Of a DNA stretch of 64,000 nucleotides, positions 32,774 through 40,039 are shown in pieces. The notes beneath the pieces were generated by a model. The model was not told the DNA's origin. It was given only the letters and a program-made list of their open reading frames with translations, and ran no database searches. The DNA lies in NCBI RefSeq assembly GCF_001044425.1, contig NZ_LFML01000119.1:24980-88979 (forward strand), written 5' to 3'. This stretch comes from Streptomyces roseus (GTDB lineage Bacteria; Actinomycetota; Actinomycetes; Streptomycetales; Streptomycetaceae). Both the position numbers and the translations under genes were made by a program. The stretch's first letter is position 1. The number at the start of each line of letters is the position of its first letter.

Positions 32774-34086
32774 TGTCCGCTCCTCGGGTCGCCGGTGACC
32801 TGCGTACGGGAGGGTGCGCGTCGGCGCATCCGTACCGGGGATCCTCGTCCGGTACGGATGCTAGCGCCACCAGGGCCGGTGTCACGCGGGCAGGTGCGCC
32901 GACAGCGCACGGGCAGGGCGGCCACCCCCCTGAGCATGGCGCCCGGGCGGCGTTCGAGGGACTCGGGGACGGCGTCCAGGGCGAGGTCCGGCAGCCGCCG
33001 CAGGAGGGTCCGCAGGGCGGTCCTTCCTTCGAGGCGCGCGAGCGGGGCGCCCAGGCAGTGGTGGATGCCGTGGCCGAACGCGAGGTGTCCCTGGACGGGG
33101 CGCCGGATGTCGAAGCGGTCGGGGTCGGGGAAGTGCCCGGGGTCGCGGGAGGCGGCGGCCAGGGAGAGCATCACGCTGTCTCCCGCCGGGATGCGCACCC
33201 CGGCGATCTCCACGGGCTCGGCGGCGTGCCGGAAGGCCGCGGCGGTGACGGGGCCGTCGTAGCGGAGCGCCTCCTCGACGGCGCCGTTGGTCAGGTGGGG
33301 GTCGGCGCGCAGGGCGGCGAGCTGGTCGGGGTGGCGCAGCAGGGCCAGGACCGCGCTGGAGATGAGGTTGACGGTGGTCTCGTGTCCCGCGACGAGCAGG
33401 AGGAAGGCCATGCCGAGCAGTTCCTCGGGGGAGAGCCCGCCCGGCTCGCCGGAGGCCGGCACCAGGGCGCTCATCAGGTCCGTGCCGGGGTCGCCGGCCT
33501 TGGCGGCGATGAGGGCGGCGAAGTACGCGCTCATCTCGCCGGCGGCGGCGCCGGCCGCGGCGGGGGAGGAGGGCGCCACGAGCTCGGTCGACCAGGAGTG
33601 GAAGTGGTGCTGGTCGGTGAGGGGGACGCCGAGCAGTTCGCAGATGACGGTGAGGGGCAGCGGAAGGGCGTAGCCGGCGACGAGGTCGGCGGCGCCGGCC
33701 GGCGGGAGGGCGTCGAGGAGCCCGTCGGCGATCCGCTGGACGCGCGGGCGCATCGCCTCGACGCGCCCGGGGGTGAACTCGCGTGCCACGAGAGCGCGTA
33801 GACGGGTGTGCTGGGGCGCGTCGGTCTGCAGCATGTTCAGCCCGATGGCGTTGCCGCCGTCGCTCTGCCATGTCGCGGAGTGCCGTATGTCGTTGCGCAG
33901 CCGGGGGTCCGTCAGGGCGGCGCGCACCTCGTCGCGTCCGAGGACGAGCCATACGTCTCCGCTGCCGGGCACGTGGACGCGGTGGACAAGTCCCCTGGCG
34001 CGCAGGGCCGCGTAGACGGAGTACGGGTCGGTGGTGAAGTCGACTCCCTCGGGGGCGAGTTCGTCGAGCGTCGGTGCGGCGGGCAT
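32770..34086 (-). CDS. Cytochrome P450 with abnormal C-terminal extension
   Basis: Haem monooxygenase of the bacterial CYP107/CYP105-like type. I-helix AGHETT (residues 233-238), ExxR motif E272-R275 and haem loop FGHGIHHCLGAPLARLE with Cys344 are intact. The domain should end near LPVRC (residue 395), but the frame continues for 43 Arg/Pro-rich residues to 438. A single-base shift just after LPV would give a normal end at base 32882. The extra tail also covers an operator-like palindrome. No ferredoxin or ferredoxin reductase gene is adjacent, so redox partners must come from elsewhere. Substrate unknown. Start 34086 follows GGAAGGGAACCACC. Confidence 0.88.
   Translation of the reverse strand: MPAAPTLDELAPEGVDFTTDPYSVYAALRARGLVHRVHVPGSGDVWLVLGRDEVRAALTDPRLRNDIRHSATWQSDGGNAIGLNMLQTDAPQHTRLRALVAREFTPGRVEAMRPRVQRIADGLLDALPPAGAADLVAGYALPLPLTVICELLGVPLTDQHHFHSWSTELVAPSSPAAAGAAAGEMSAYFAALIAAKAGDPGTDLMSALVPASGEPGGLSPEELLGMAFLLLVAGHETTVNLISSAVLALLRHPDQLAALRADPHLTNGAVEEALRYDGPVTAAAFRHAAEPVEIAGVRIPAGDSVMLSLAAASRDPGHFPDPDRFDIRRPVQGHLAFGHGIHHCLGAPLARLEGRTALRTLLRRLPDLALDAVPESLERRPGAMLRGVAALPVRCRRTCPRDTGPGGASIRTGRGSPVRMRRRAPSRTQVTGDPRSGH
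32826..32861. promoter_or_regulatory. 13-bp inverted repeat upstream of the TetR gene
   Basis: GCATCCGTACCGG (32826-32838) and CCGGTACGGATGC (32849-32861) are perfect arms around a 10-base spacer, 53-88 bases upstream of the TetR start. It lies inside the dubious P450 C-terminal extension, which suggests that this DNA was originally intergenic. Probable operator or hairpin. Confidence 0.65.
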
Positions 34087-34110
34087 GGTGGTTCCCTTCC
34101 AGCTCGAAGT

Positions 34111-34132
34111 AAACGGGGACTACTCCCCGTTT
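34111..34132. promoter_or_regulatory. Operator upstream of the P450 gene
   Basis: AAACGGGGA-ctac-TCCCCGTTT is a perfect 9-4-9 inverted repeat, 22 bp long, 25-46 bases upstream of the P450 start. Length and placement are typical of a TetR-family operator over a promoter; the TetR protein at 32102 is the likely binder. Confidence 0.7.
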
Positions 34133-34211
34133 CATCGTGCGGGAACGCTACCGCACGAACCGGGAAGTCGGCTGCCCGGCCCGGGGGAGTGCGCGCCCCA
34201 CGCCATCCGGC

Positions 34212-34259
34212 CGCGCAGCCAACGAAAACCCTTTGCGCGCAGCCATCGAAAACCCTTTG
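34212..34259. repeat. 24-bp tandem direct repeat (two copies)
   Basis: CGCGCAGCCAACGAAAACCC plus TTTG is followed at once by a second copy differing only at one base (CCATCG instead of CCAACG); 23 of 24 bases match. It lies in the shared upstream region of the P450 gene and the gene at 34423 and could be a double protein-binding site. Confidence 0.7.
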
Positions 34260-34323
34260 GCGGGCCGCGGCGAGCCCTGTTAACCTCCGGGAGACCGTGC
34301 GAGAGAACGAGGAGGTGGTACCC

Positions 34324-34377
34324 GTGAACGCAGTTTCGACATGGGTGCTCCCCTCCGGGGTCACGGTCGGGCGATAG
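34324..34377 (+). CDS. Possible 17-residue leader ORF
   Basis: GTG 34324 has a strong GGAGG eight bases upstream and opens a frame of 17 codons (VNAVSTWVLPSGVTVGR) closed by TAG, 45 bases before the dienelactone-hydrolase-like gene. The good ribosome-binding site is the only evidence that it is translated. It could be an upstream leader or a small membrane-active peptide. Confidence 0.3.
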   Translation: MNAVSTWVLPSGVTVGR

Positions 34378-34422
34378 GTCGTCCGGGAGCGCCGTCCAAC
34401 AGCCCTCCCGAAAGGCACGACC

Positions 34423-35148
34423 GTGCACTTCACTTCCGAACAGCGCCTCGACGACGGTGTCCTCGAGCGCGAATTCACCCTCGGCGAGATCCCCGGCACC
34501 CTGTGGACGCCCGAGTCCGCCGACCCGGCCCCGCTGGTCCTGATGTCCCACAACAACGGCCTGCCCAAGGCGGACCCCCGGCTGGTGGCACGGGCCCGGT
34601 ACACCGCGGCGCATGGCTACGCGGTGGCCACCATCGACGCCGCCGGGTGCGGTGACCGTCCCCGTTCCGCCGCCGACGAGCAGGCCCGTGCCGATCTGCG
34701 GCGGGCGATGCAGGCCGGTGAGCCGGTCGACGAGATCTTCGAGTCCCTCATCGGCCCTCTGGTCGAGAACGCGGTCCCGGAATGGCGGGCCACTCTCGAC
34801 GCCCTTCTCGAACAGCCCGGGATCGGCGGGCCGGTCGGGTACTCCGGAGGGTGGACGGCCCTCGGTATCCGGCTGGCGGTGGCCGAGCCGCGTATCGCCG
34901 CCGCGGGCTTCTTCGCGGGCGGGTTCGTGCCCCGTGCCCAGCGCGAGGAAGCCCGGCAGGTCACCGTTCCGCTGCTGTTCCTGCTGCAGTGGGACGACGA
35001 GGGCAACCCGCGGCAGCGGGCCCTGGACCTGTTCGACGCCTTCGGCAGCAAGGAGAAGACCTTGCACGCCAACCTGGGCGGGCACACCGGCACCCCGTGG
35101 TTCGAGCTGGAGGACGGGTGCCGGTTCCTGGACCGCCACCTGAAGTGA
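34423..35148 (+). CDS. Dienelactone-hydrolase-like alpha/beta hydrolase
   Basis: 241-residue cytoplasmic hydrolase. Nucleophile elbow GYSGGW with Ser141, acid Asp191 in LLFLLQWDDEGNP and histidine H221 in GGHTGTPW form the expected catalytic triad; PLVLMSHNNGLPKADP gives the oxyanion loop. The Ser elbow GYSGG differs from the Cys of classical dienelactone hydrolases, so esterase or lactonase activity is more likely. The GTG start at 34423 has a weak GAAAGG site. It is transcribed away from the P450 gene with the tandem repeats between. A 12-bp hairpin terminator follows. Confidence 0.8.
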   Translation: MHFTSEQRLDDGVLEREFTLGEIPGTLWTPESADPAPLVLMSHNNGLPKADPRLVARARYTAAHGYAVATIDAAGCGDRPRSAADEQARADLRRAMQAGEPVDEIFESLIGPLVENAVPEWRATLDALLEQPGIGGPVGYSGGWTALGIRLAVAEPRIAAAGFFAGGFVPRAQREEARQVTVPLLFLLQWDDEGNPRQRALDLFDAFGSKEKTLHANLGGHTGTPWFELEDGCRFLDRHLK

Positions 35149-35199
35149 GGCGGGGCCGTCTGCCGGGCGCAGGACGGTAGGACGGCGCTGCCGCACCAC

Positions 35200-35234
35200 C
35201 GCTCCGAGCGGCCGGTTACTCGCCGCTCGGAGCG
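35200..35234. terminator. Hairpin terminator after the hydrolase gene
   Basis: CGCTCCGAGCGG (35200-35211) and CCGCTCGGAGCG (35223-35234) pair perfectly around an 11-base loop, 52 bases after the stop codon at 35148. It lies between convergent genes and can serve both. Confidence 0.7.
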
Positions 35235-35319
35235 AGCCGGGGGCCGCCCGGCCGCCCGCGACGGGAGTGCCCCCATCCCGGCCTCGGGCCCCTCAGGTCC
35301 CGGGACCGGGCCCCGGCAC

Positions 35320-36300
35320 TCAGTCGACCAGGACGGTCATCTTGCCCAGCGCCTCACCTGCTTCCATGACGCGGTGGGCTTCGACGATCTCGTCGAAACG
35401 GAAGATCCGTGCCGGTCGCGCCGGCAGGACTCCCGACTCGATCCTGGCGTAGATCGCGTCCAATGGAACGTCGGCGAGCGGGAAATCGGGGCTGCCCAGG
35501 ACGAAGGCGCTTCCGAAGAAGCTGAGCTGCACGCCGGACGGGAGGTCGGCGATCGGGTCGAAGTCGCGCACGGGCTCGAAACCGCCGAGGAAGCCGAGTT
35601 GGCAGACGCGGCCGCGGGGCCGGACCACGGCCAGGGAGTCGCGCAGGACGCTGTTGCCGACGAGGTCGAACACCGCGTCGACGCCGCCGTCGCCCCTGTC
35701 GACCCGACCGGCCAGGTAGCCGTCGTCGATGAGCACCTCCTCGGCGCCGAGATCCTTCAGGAGCGGCGCGTGGGCGGGATTGCGCGTGGTCGCGAGGACC
35801 TTCGCTCCGTGCGCGACGGCGAGGTTGACGGCGGCCTGGCCGAGGGACGACGTCGCTCCGCGCACCAGGAGCCGCTCGCCCGGGCGCAGGTCGAGGTTGC
35901 CGAACAGCCCGTTCCACGCCGTCGCGTAGACCTCGGGAACGGCGGCCAGCTCGGCCCACCCGAGCGACGAGCTCACCGCGGCCACGTTGGTGGCCGGTAC
36001 GGTGACCAACTCGGCGTAACTGCCGTTTCGGGTACGGCCCATGCCGCCCAGGATCGCGACGACGGGGGTCCCGGTGTCGAGGCGGCCCGAGGGATCGGCC
36101 TCGACCAGTCCCACGCACTCGATTCCGGGGACGGCCGCGACCTCGCCCCAGGCGCCGGCGCGCATGTACGCCTCGGCGTGGTTGAGGCCGAAGGCCTTGA
36201 CGCGGATCAGTACCTCGCCCGCCGCCGGGACGGGGTCGGGCAGATCGGTGACGCGGAGGACCTCGGGACCGCCGTGGGCGGATATGACGATGGCCTTCAT
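35320..36300 (-). CDS. Zinc-type alcohol dehydrogenase-like quinone oxidoreductase
   Basis: NADPH-dependent oxidoreductase of 326 residues in the quinone-oxidoreductase branch of the MDR superfamily. MKAIVISAHGGPEVLRVTDL, the ECVGLVEADPSGRL region, and the nucleotide-binding fold LVRGATSSLGQAAVNLAVAH followed by GAKVLATTRNPAHAPLLKDL are diagnostic. The zinc-binding cysteines of true alcohol dehydrogenases are absent. Expected substrates are quinones, enones or other electrophiles. The gene is preceded by a TetR gene (36386) on the same strand, and both have TTGAAT...ATTCAA-type operators, so electrophile-induced expression is likely. Confidence 0.88.
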   Translation of the reverse strand: MKAIVISAHGGPEVLRVTDLPDPVPAAGEVLIRVKAFGLNHAEAYMRAGAWGEVAAVPGIECVGLVEADPSGRLDTGTPVVAILGGMGRTRNGSYAELVTVPATNVAAVSSSLGWAELAAVPEVYATAWNGLFGNLDLRPGERLLVRGATSSLGQAAVNLAVAHGAKVLATTRNPAHAPLLKDLGAEEVLIDDGYLAGRVDRGDGGVDAVFDLVGNSVLRDSLAVVRPRGRVCQLGFLGGFEPVRDFDPIADLPSGVQLSFFGSAFVLGSPDFPLADVPLDAIYARIESGVLPARPARIFRFDEIVEAHRVMEAGEALGKMTVLVD

Positions 36301-36316
36301 GGACCGGACTCCATTC

Positions 36317-36332
36317 TTGAATGGCTATTCAA
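36317..36332. promoter_or_regulatory. TetR operator 1 (quinone oxidoreductase promoter)
   Basis: TTGAAT-ggct-ATTCAA, 17-32 bases upstream of the oxidoreductase start. It matches operator 2 at 36984 in 13 of 16 positions, giving a shared regulon of the TetR gene at 36386. Confidence 0.75.
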
Positions 36333-36385
36333 CTATCGGGGCCGAAAAGAGGGCCACCGCGATGCGGTGGCCCTGGGTGGGCCCG

Positions 36386-36970
36386 TCAGGCGAGGACGGC
36401 GAAGGCGTTGTCGACGATGGCGCGCAGGACCGCCTCGTCGGGATTGGCCTTCCCCACGACCATCAGCCCCTGGCACGTGGCGACGAGCAGCTTGGCGCTG
36501 CCGCCGGGGTCCACCGAGTCGCGGACCTCCCCGGTCGCGCGAGCGTTGCGCAGGGCCGTGGTCATGCACTGCTCCAGACGGGCCAGGTGGCCGCGTACGA
36601 CGGCGGCTGCCTCGTCGTCCTCGGCCGCGTCCTCGATCGCGGTGTTCACCAGCAGGCACCCCTGGCGCCCCTCGGGGCTGAGGAGGTCGCTCACCAGACC
36701 GTCGAAGTAGCCGCGCAGCGCGGCCAGCGAGGCTCCGGGCGCCGCCAGGTCGCCCAGCTTCCGAGGGACGACCAGCTTGGAGTACCGCTCCAGCGACCGC
36801 AGGAACAGCGTGCGCTTGCCGCCGGGGAACACGCTGTAGAGACTGCCTGGCTTCACCCCGGTGGCCCGCACGAGATCCTCGATCGACGTGGCCCGGTAGC
36901 CCTGGAGCCAGAATCGCAGCATGGCCTGGTCCAGGACGGCGTCGGGCTCGAACTCGCGGGGGCGGGGCAT
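36386..36970 (-). CDS. TetR-family regulator of the quinone oxidoreductase
   Basis: 194-residue repressor. HTH region DQAMLRFWLQGYRATSIEDL then VRATGVKPGSLYSVFPGGKR, followed by a long ligand domain including EGRQGCLLVNTAIEDAAEDD, the pattern of AcuR/YxaF-type TetR proteins that sense electrophiles such as acrylate or quinones. One or two cysteines in the ligand domain (GC in QGCLL; TCQ) could be redox sensors. Its start is 14 bases from operator 2, indicating autorepression. It is upstream of the oxidoreductase gene with 85 bases between; operator 1 lies in that gap. Confidence 0.88.
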   Translation of the reverse strand: MPRPREFEPDAVLDQAMLRFWLQGYRATSIEDLVRATGVKPGSLYSVFPGGKRTLFLRSLERYSKLVVPRKLGDLAAPGASLAALRGYFDGLVSDLLSPEGRQGCLLVNTAIEDAAEDDEAAAVVRGHLARLEQCMTTALRNARATGEVRDSVDPGGSAKLLVATCQGLMVVGKANPDEAVLRAIVDNAFAVLA

Positions 36971-36983
36971 GACTCAAAAATAC

Positions 36984-36999
36984 ATGAATGACCATTCAA
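36984..36999. promoter_or_regulatory. TetR operator 2 (autoregulatory)
   Basis: ATGAATGACCATTCAA with TGAAT and ATTCA arms, 14-29 bases upstream of the TetR start, closely resembling operator 1. The nearby bases are AT-rich, as expected for a promoter. Confidence 0.7.
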
Positions 37000-37066
37000 G
37001 AACAAGGGGACGGGCCGTCGACTGACCGCCGCCGGCCCCCGGCCGCGGTCGGGGCGTACTACGGAG

Positions 37067-37093
37067 CGGCCCCGGGTCGCCGACCCGGGGCCG
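37067..37093. terminator. Strong hairpin terminator after the phosphatase gene
   Basis: CGGCCCCGGGTC (37067-37078) and GACCCGGGGCCG (37082-37093) pair perfectly around a three-base loop. It is 37 bases downstream of the stop of the purple acid phosphatase gene and also insulates the TetR promoter. Confidence 0.75.
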
Positions 37094-37129
37094 CCCTCGA
37101 TTCGGACCGTCCTCCCGCCGCGATGAACG

Positions 37130-38707
37130 CTAGCGGCCGCGACCCCGCTGGATCTCGAAGTGGTCGATCCGCTGCCCCGTCTCGGCCAGTGCGCTGACCT
37201 TCAGCTTCGGAGAGTGGCCCGCTTCGACCTCGACCGCGAGGAAGGAGTAGTTGGTGTACCGCACCCGCGACCACTCCACCGTCTCGGTCGCTTTCGTACC
37301 GCCCTTGACCCATCGGTAGGAGTCGACACTGTCGCGGTCCGCCACGTGACCCTCGTACGAGTCCGGCACCGGGAAGCTGTAGAGCGAACGCCCGGCCGCG
37401 CCCGCCGTGACGTACACGATGCCGTCCCGCGTGGGGTCGGTGCGCTCACCGATGGGGACCTTCCGGCCTACCTTGTTGCCCTTGATCGCGTCGGTCCGCT
37501 CGTACACGTGGTTGTGGCCGTTGATGACCAGGTCCACCTGGTGCTTCTCGAACAGCGGCACCCACACGTCGCGCACCCCGCCCTCCGAAGCGTGCGCGCT
37601 GGTGGTGGAGAACGCGCAGTGGTGGAAGAACACCACGATGAAGTCCACGTCGCGGTGGTGGCGCAGTTCGCCCAGGCGCCGGTCCAGCCACGCGGTCTGC
37701 TTTCCGCCGCTGATGCCGAAGTTGGCGGGGATCTCGTACGAGATGTCGTTCGCGTCGAGCGCCACGACCCCGACGTTGCCGTGCACGAACGAGTACACGC
37801 CCGGCTGGTTGACCGGGTCGGGGCCGTTGCCGGGCAGCGACCAGCGGGCGTTCTGGCCGCCGTAGCCCTGCGGCGAGTACCAGGCCTCCATGTCGTGGTT
37901 GCCGGTCGTCACCATCCACGGCACGGTCTTGGCCACCGTTTCGGTCTGGGCCAGGAACTGGTCCCAGGCCCGCGCGTCGTAGGTGTCGCCGGCGGTGCCC
38001 GAACCGGAGGAGTCGGCGTAGCAGATGTCGCCCGCGTGCAGGTGGAAGGCCGGGTTCTGGGCCAGCAGCACCGCGTCGTTGCCGAGTGCGTGGTAGCTCA
38101 CGCCCTGGTCGCCGAAGGCGGTGAAGGTGAAGTTCTCGGCGCGCTGGGGGGCGGTGGTGAAGGTGCCGAGCGTGCCCAGGTTGCGGTGGTCGGCGGGGTC
38201 GAAGCCGTCGTGTCCGACCCCGTAGTAGTAGGTCTGACCGGGCCTCAGCCGGTCCAGCCCCACGTGCAGGTAGAACTGCTCGGCCGCGGCGATCTTGCCG
38301 CCGTTCAGGACCGGGGTGCTCAGGTGCCGGACCTCGGCGTCGATCTTCACGCTCAGCGCCCAGGGGCTGGTGCCCACGCGCAGGTACGGCTTCTTCACCG
38401 CGAACGGGACCTGCCAGGACACCCGCATCTGCGTCTTCGGGTCCGCGCCGTACTGCAAGTGCCGTGCGAACGGCGCGGCCAGCGAGCCGTCGACGCCGCG
38501 CCGTTCGGTGGAGGTGAGTACGGCCGGAGCCGCGTACGCGGGCGAGGCCGCGCCGACGGCCACGCCGGCCCCGGCGACGGCCGCGGTCACCGCGCCCGCG
38601 CGCAGCGCTCCGCGCCGGGTGAACTTCGCACGCAGGTAGTCGTGCTGCTCGGCCATGCTCATGCGCGAGGCGAGTTTCTGGGGGATGCCGAAATCGGGAA
38701 GGTCCAT
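37130..38707 (-). CDS. Tat-exported purple acid phosphatase-like metallophosphoesterase
   Basis: Extracellular phosphatase, 525 residues. The N-terminus has an unusually long lead before a Tat motif (R31-R32 in FTRRGALRAGAVTAAVAGAG, ending at PAYAAPA). An Ig/FN3-like domain (about 80-190) is followed by the dimetal core with the five purple-acid-phosphatase blocks: GDQG (D200), GDICYAD (D227, Y230), GNHD (N270, H271), FFHH (H362, H363) and GHNHVYE (H398, H400). All metal ligands including the Tyr of the red Fe site are present. The expected role is phosphate scavenging from organic phosphates. ATG 38707 is chosen because GAGG lies nine bases upstream; an upstream ATG at 38722 is possible. Confidence 0.9.
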   Translation of the reverse strand: MDLPDFGIPQKLASRMSMAEQHDYLRAKFTRRGALRAGAVTAAVAGAGVAVGAASPAYAAPAVLTSTERRGVDGSLAAPFARHLQYGADPKTQMRVSWQVPFAVKKPYLRVGTSPWALSVKIDAEVRHLSTPVLNGGKIAAAEQFYLHVGLDRLRPGQTYYYGVGHDGFDPADHRNLGTLGTFTTAPQRAENFTFTAFGDQGVSYHALGNDAVLLAQNPAFHLHAGDICYADSSGSGTAGDTYDARAWDQFLAQTETVAKTVPWMVTTGNHDMEAWYSPQGYGGQNARWSLPGNGPDPVNQPGVYSFVHGNVGVVALDANDISYEIPANFGISGGKQTAWLDRRLGELRHHRDVDFIVVFFHHCAFSTTSAHASEGGVRDVWVPLFEKHQVDLVINGHNHVYERTDAIKGNKVGRKVPIGERTDPTRDGIVYVTAGAAGRSLYSFPVPDSYEGHVADRDSVDSYRWVKGGTKATETVEWSRVRYTNYSFLAVEVEAGHSPKLKVSALAETGQRIDHFEIQRGRGR

Positions 38708-38895
38708 GGCTGCAAACCTCATCGTACGAGGCGACACGGAGGCCGCCGAGAGGTGAACGGACGGGGGCGGAACCCCCATGAGAATCCCCGGAATTACCCA
38801 TCTTCCTGCCACCCCCGTCCCGACGCCGGGGCGTGGCGGGGCCTTCGCCGACCCGTCGGACCCCGCCTTCGGGCGGCCCTGGAGAATGCCGCGGT

Positions 38896-39606
38896 ATGAA
38901 CTTGTCGTCACTGAGGGGTCGTTCGGGCGCAGTGCTGGGCGCCGTGCGGGGGTATCCGCGCCGGGCGCCGCTGACCCTCGCCTACGTCTGTCTGCTCCTG
39001 GTCGGGCACGCCTGGCTCGGCTACGTCCTGTCCGCCGATCAGGCGGCCAGCATTCTGGGATATCTCAGCACCAACCTGGACAATCTTCAAGATCATCCGC
39101 TCGCCGCGCTGCTCGGCAGCGTGCTGTTGTTCGCCGGAACGCTCACTGACGTCACCTCGGCCGACTTCCTGGGCACCTTGATCACCCTGGGCCTCGGGGT
39201 CTGCTGCTCCCTGGCCTGGGCGGAGGCCCGATGGGGAAGGCCGCGCGCCGTGGCCGTCTTCCTCGGCGGGCACGTCGTCGCCACCCTCCTCACCGCCGTC
39301 GTCATCGCCGTCGCGCTGCGGCGCGGCTGGTATCCGGCGGACGTGCGCCACGCCCTGGACTACGGGGTCAGTTACGGAGCCCAGACCGTGTTGGCGTTCG
39401 GCACGCCCGCCCTGCCCCGCCGGGGCCGCCTCCCCTGGGCCGTCTTCGTCCTCGCGTGGCCCCTCGGCGGCGCCGCATGGGACGGGCCGCTGCCGGACTT
39501 CACGACCGTCGGCCACCTCACGGCGGCGGCCCTCGGCTTCGGGCTGCTGGGCGTCCCGGCCTTCGGACGGCGACGACACCTCCATCGTCCCGAGCTCACA
39601 GCATGA
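38896..39606 (+). CDS. Rhomboid-like intramembrane protein
   Basis: 236-residue membrane protein with about six helices. The segment HALDYGVSYGAQTVLAFGTP carries a rhomboid-type serine (S159 in GVSYG, close to the GxSG motif) and DFTTVGHLTAAALGFGLLGV the matching histidine H207. HAWLGYVLSADQAASILGYL, STNLDNLQDHPLAALLGSVL corresponds to the first loop of the rhomboid-like family found across Streptomyces. Intramembrane serine protease activity is plausible but the motif is relaxed. ATG 38896 is taken as start; an in-frame start at 38833 adds a Pro-rich soluble stretch. Its end overlaps the convergent remnant at 39596. Confidence 0.8.
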   Translation: MNLSSLRGRSGAVLGAVRGYPRRAPLTLAYVCLLLVGHAWLGYVLSADQAASILGYLSTNLDNLQDHPLAALLGSVLLFAGTLTDVTSADFLGTLITLGLGVCCSLAWAEARWGRPRAVAVFLGGHVVATLLTAVVIAVALRRGWYPADVRHALDYGVSYGAQTVLAFGTPALPRRGRLPWAVFVLAWPLGGAAWDGPLPDFTTVGHLTAAALGFGLLGVPAFGRRRHLHRPELTA

Positions 39607-40037
39607 CGTGCTTGGCCTGGGAGTGGTCGAGGAGGCCGGACAGGGAGAGGTCGCTGCCGTAACCGGGGTGTTCGACCCCGCCGTGGGGCATCTCGGAGAC
39701 GGTGGTGCCGTGGGTGTTCACCCAGACGAGGCCCGTGTGCAGGATCCGCGTCGCGCGCACGGCGCGGTCGTGGTCCGAGGGCCAGACACCGGCGGCGAGT
39801 CCGAACCGGACGTCGTTGGCCAGGCGCAGGGCCTCGGTCCCGTCGACGAACGGCTGAACGGTCAGGACGGGGCCGAAGGTCTCCTCCTGCACGATCCCGT
39901 CGCCCTGGCGCACTCCCGCCACGACGGTGGGTTCGAGGAAGAAGCCGGGCCGGGCGAGCTGAGCGCCGCCCGTGACGGACCCGGCGTTGGCCGGGAGCAG
40001 CTCGCTCGGCGGGCCCGAGCCGCCTCGCGCGTGCGGT
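39596..40037 (-). pseudogene. C-terminal remnant of an aldehyde dehydrogenase gene
   Basis: The minus-strand frame reads GGAQLARPGFFLEPTVVAGV then RQGDGIVQEETFGPVLTVQP, NDVRFGLAAGVW, LVWVNTHGTTVSEMPHGGVE and HPGYGSDLSLSGLLDHSQAK, the end of an aldehyde dehydrogenase (closest in pattern to aminobutyraldehyde dehydrogenases). The N-terminal two thirds with the catalytic Cys are absent; the sigma-lectin gene abuts its broken end at 40040. The deletion joint therefore lies near 40037. Confidence 0.75.
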
Positions 40038-40039
40038 CG

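Noticed and set aside
32770..34086. P450 as part of a biosynthetic cluster
   Set aside because: Neighbours are a TetR regulator and unrelated housekeeping-type enzymes; there is no ferredoxin or scaffold-forming enzyme.
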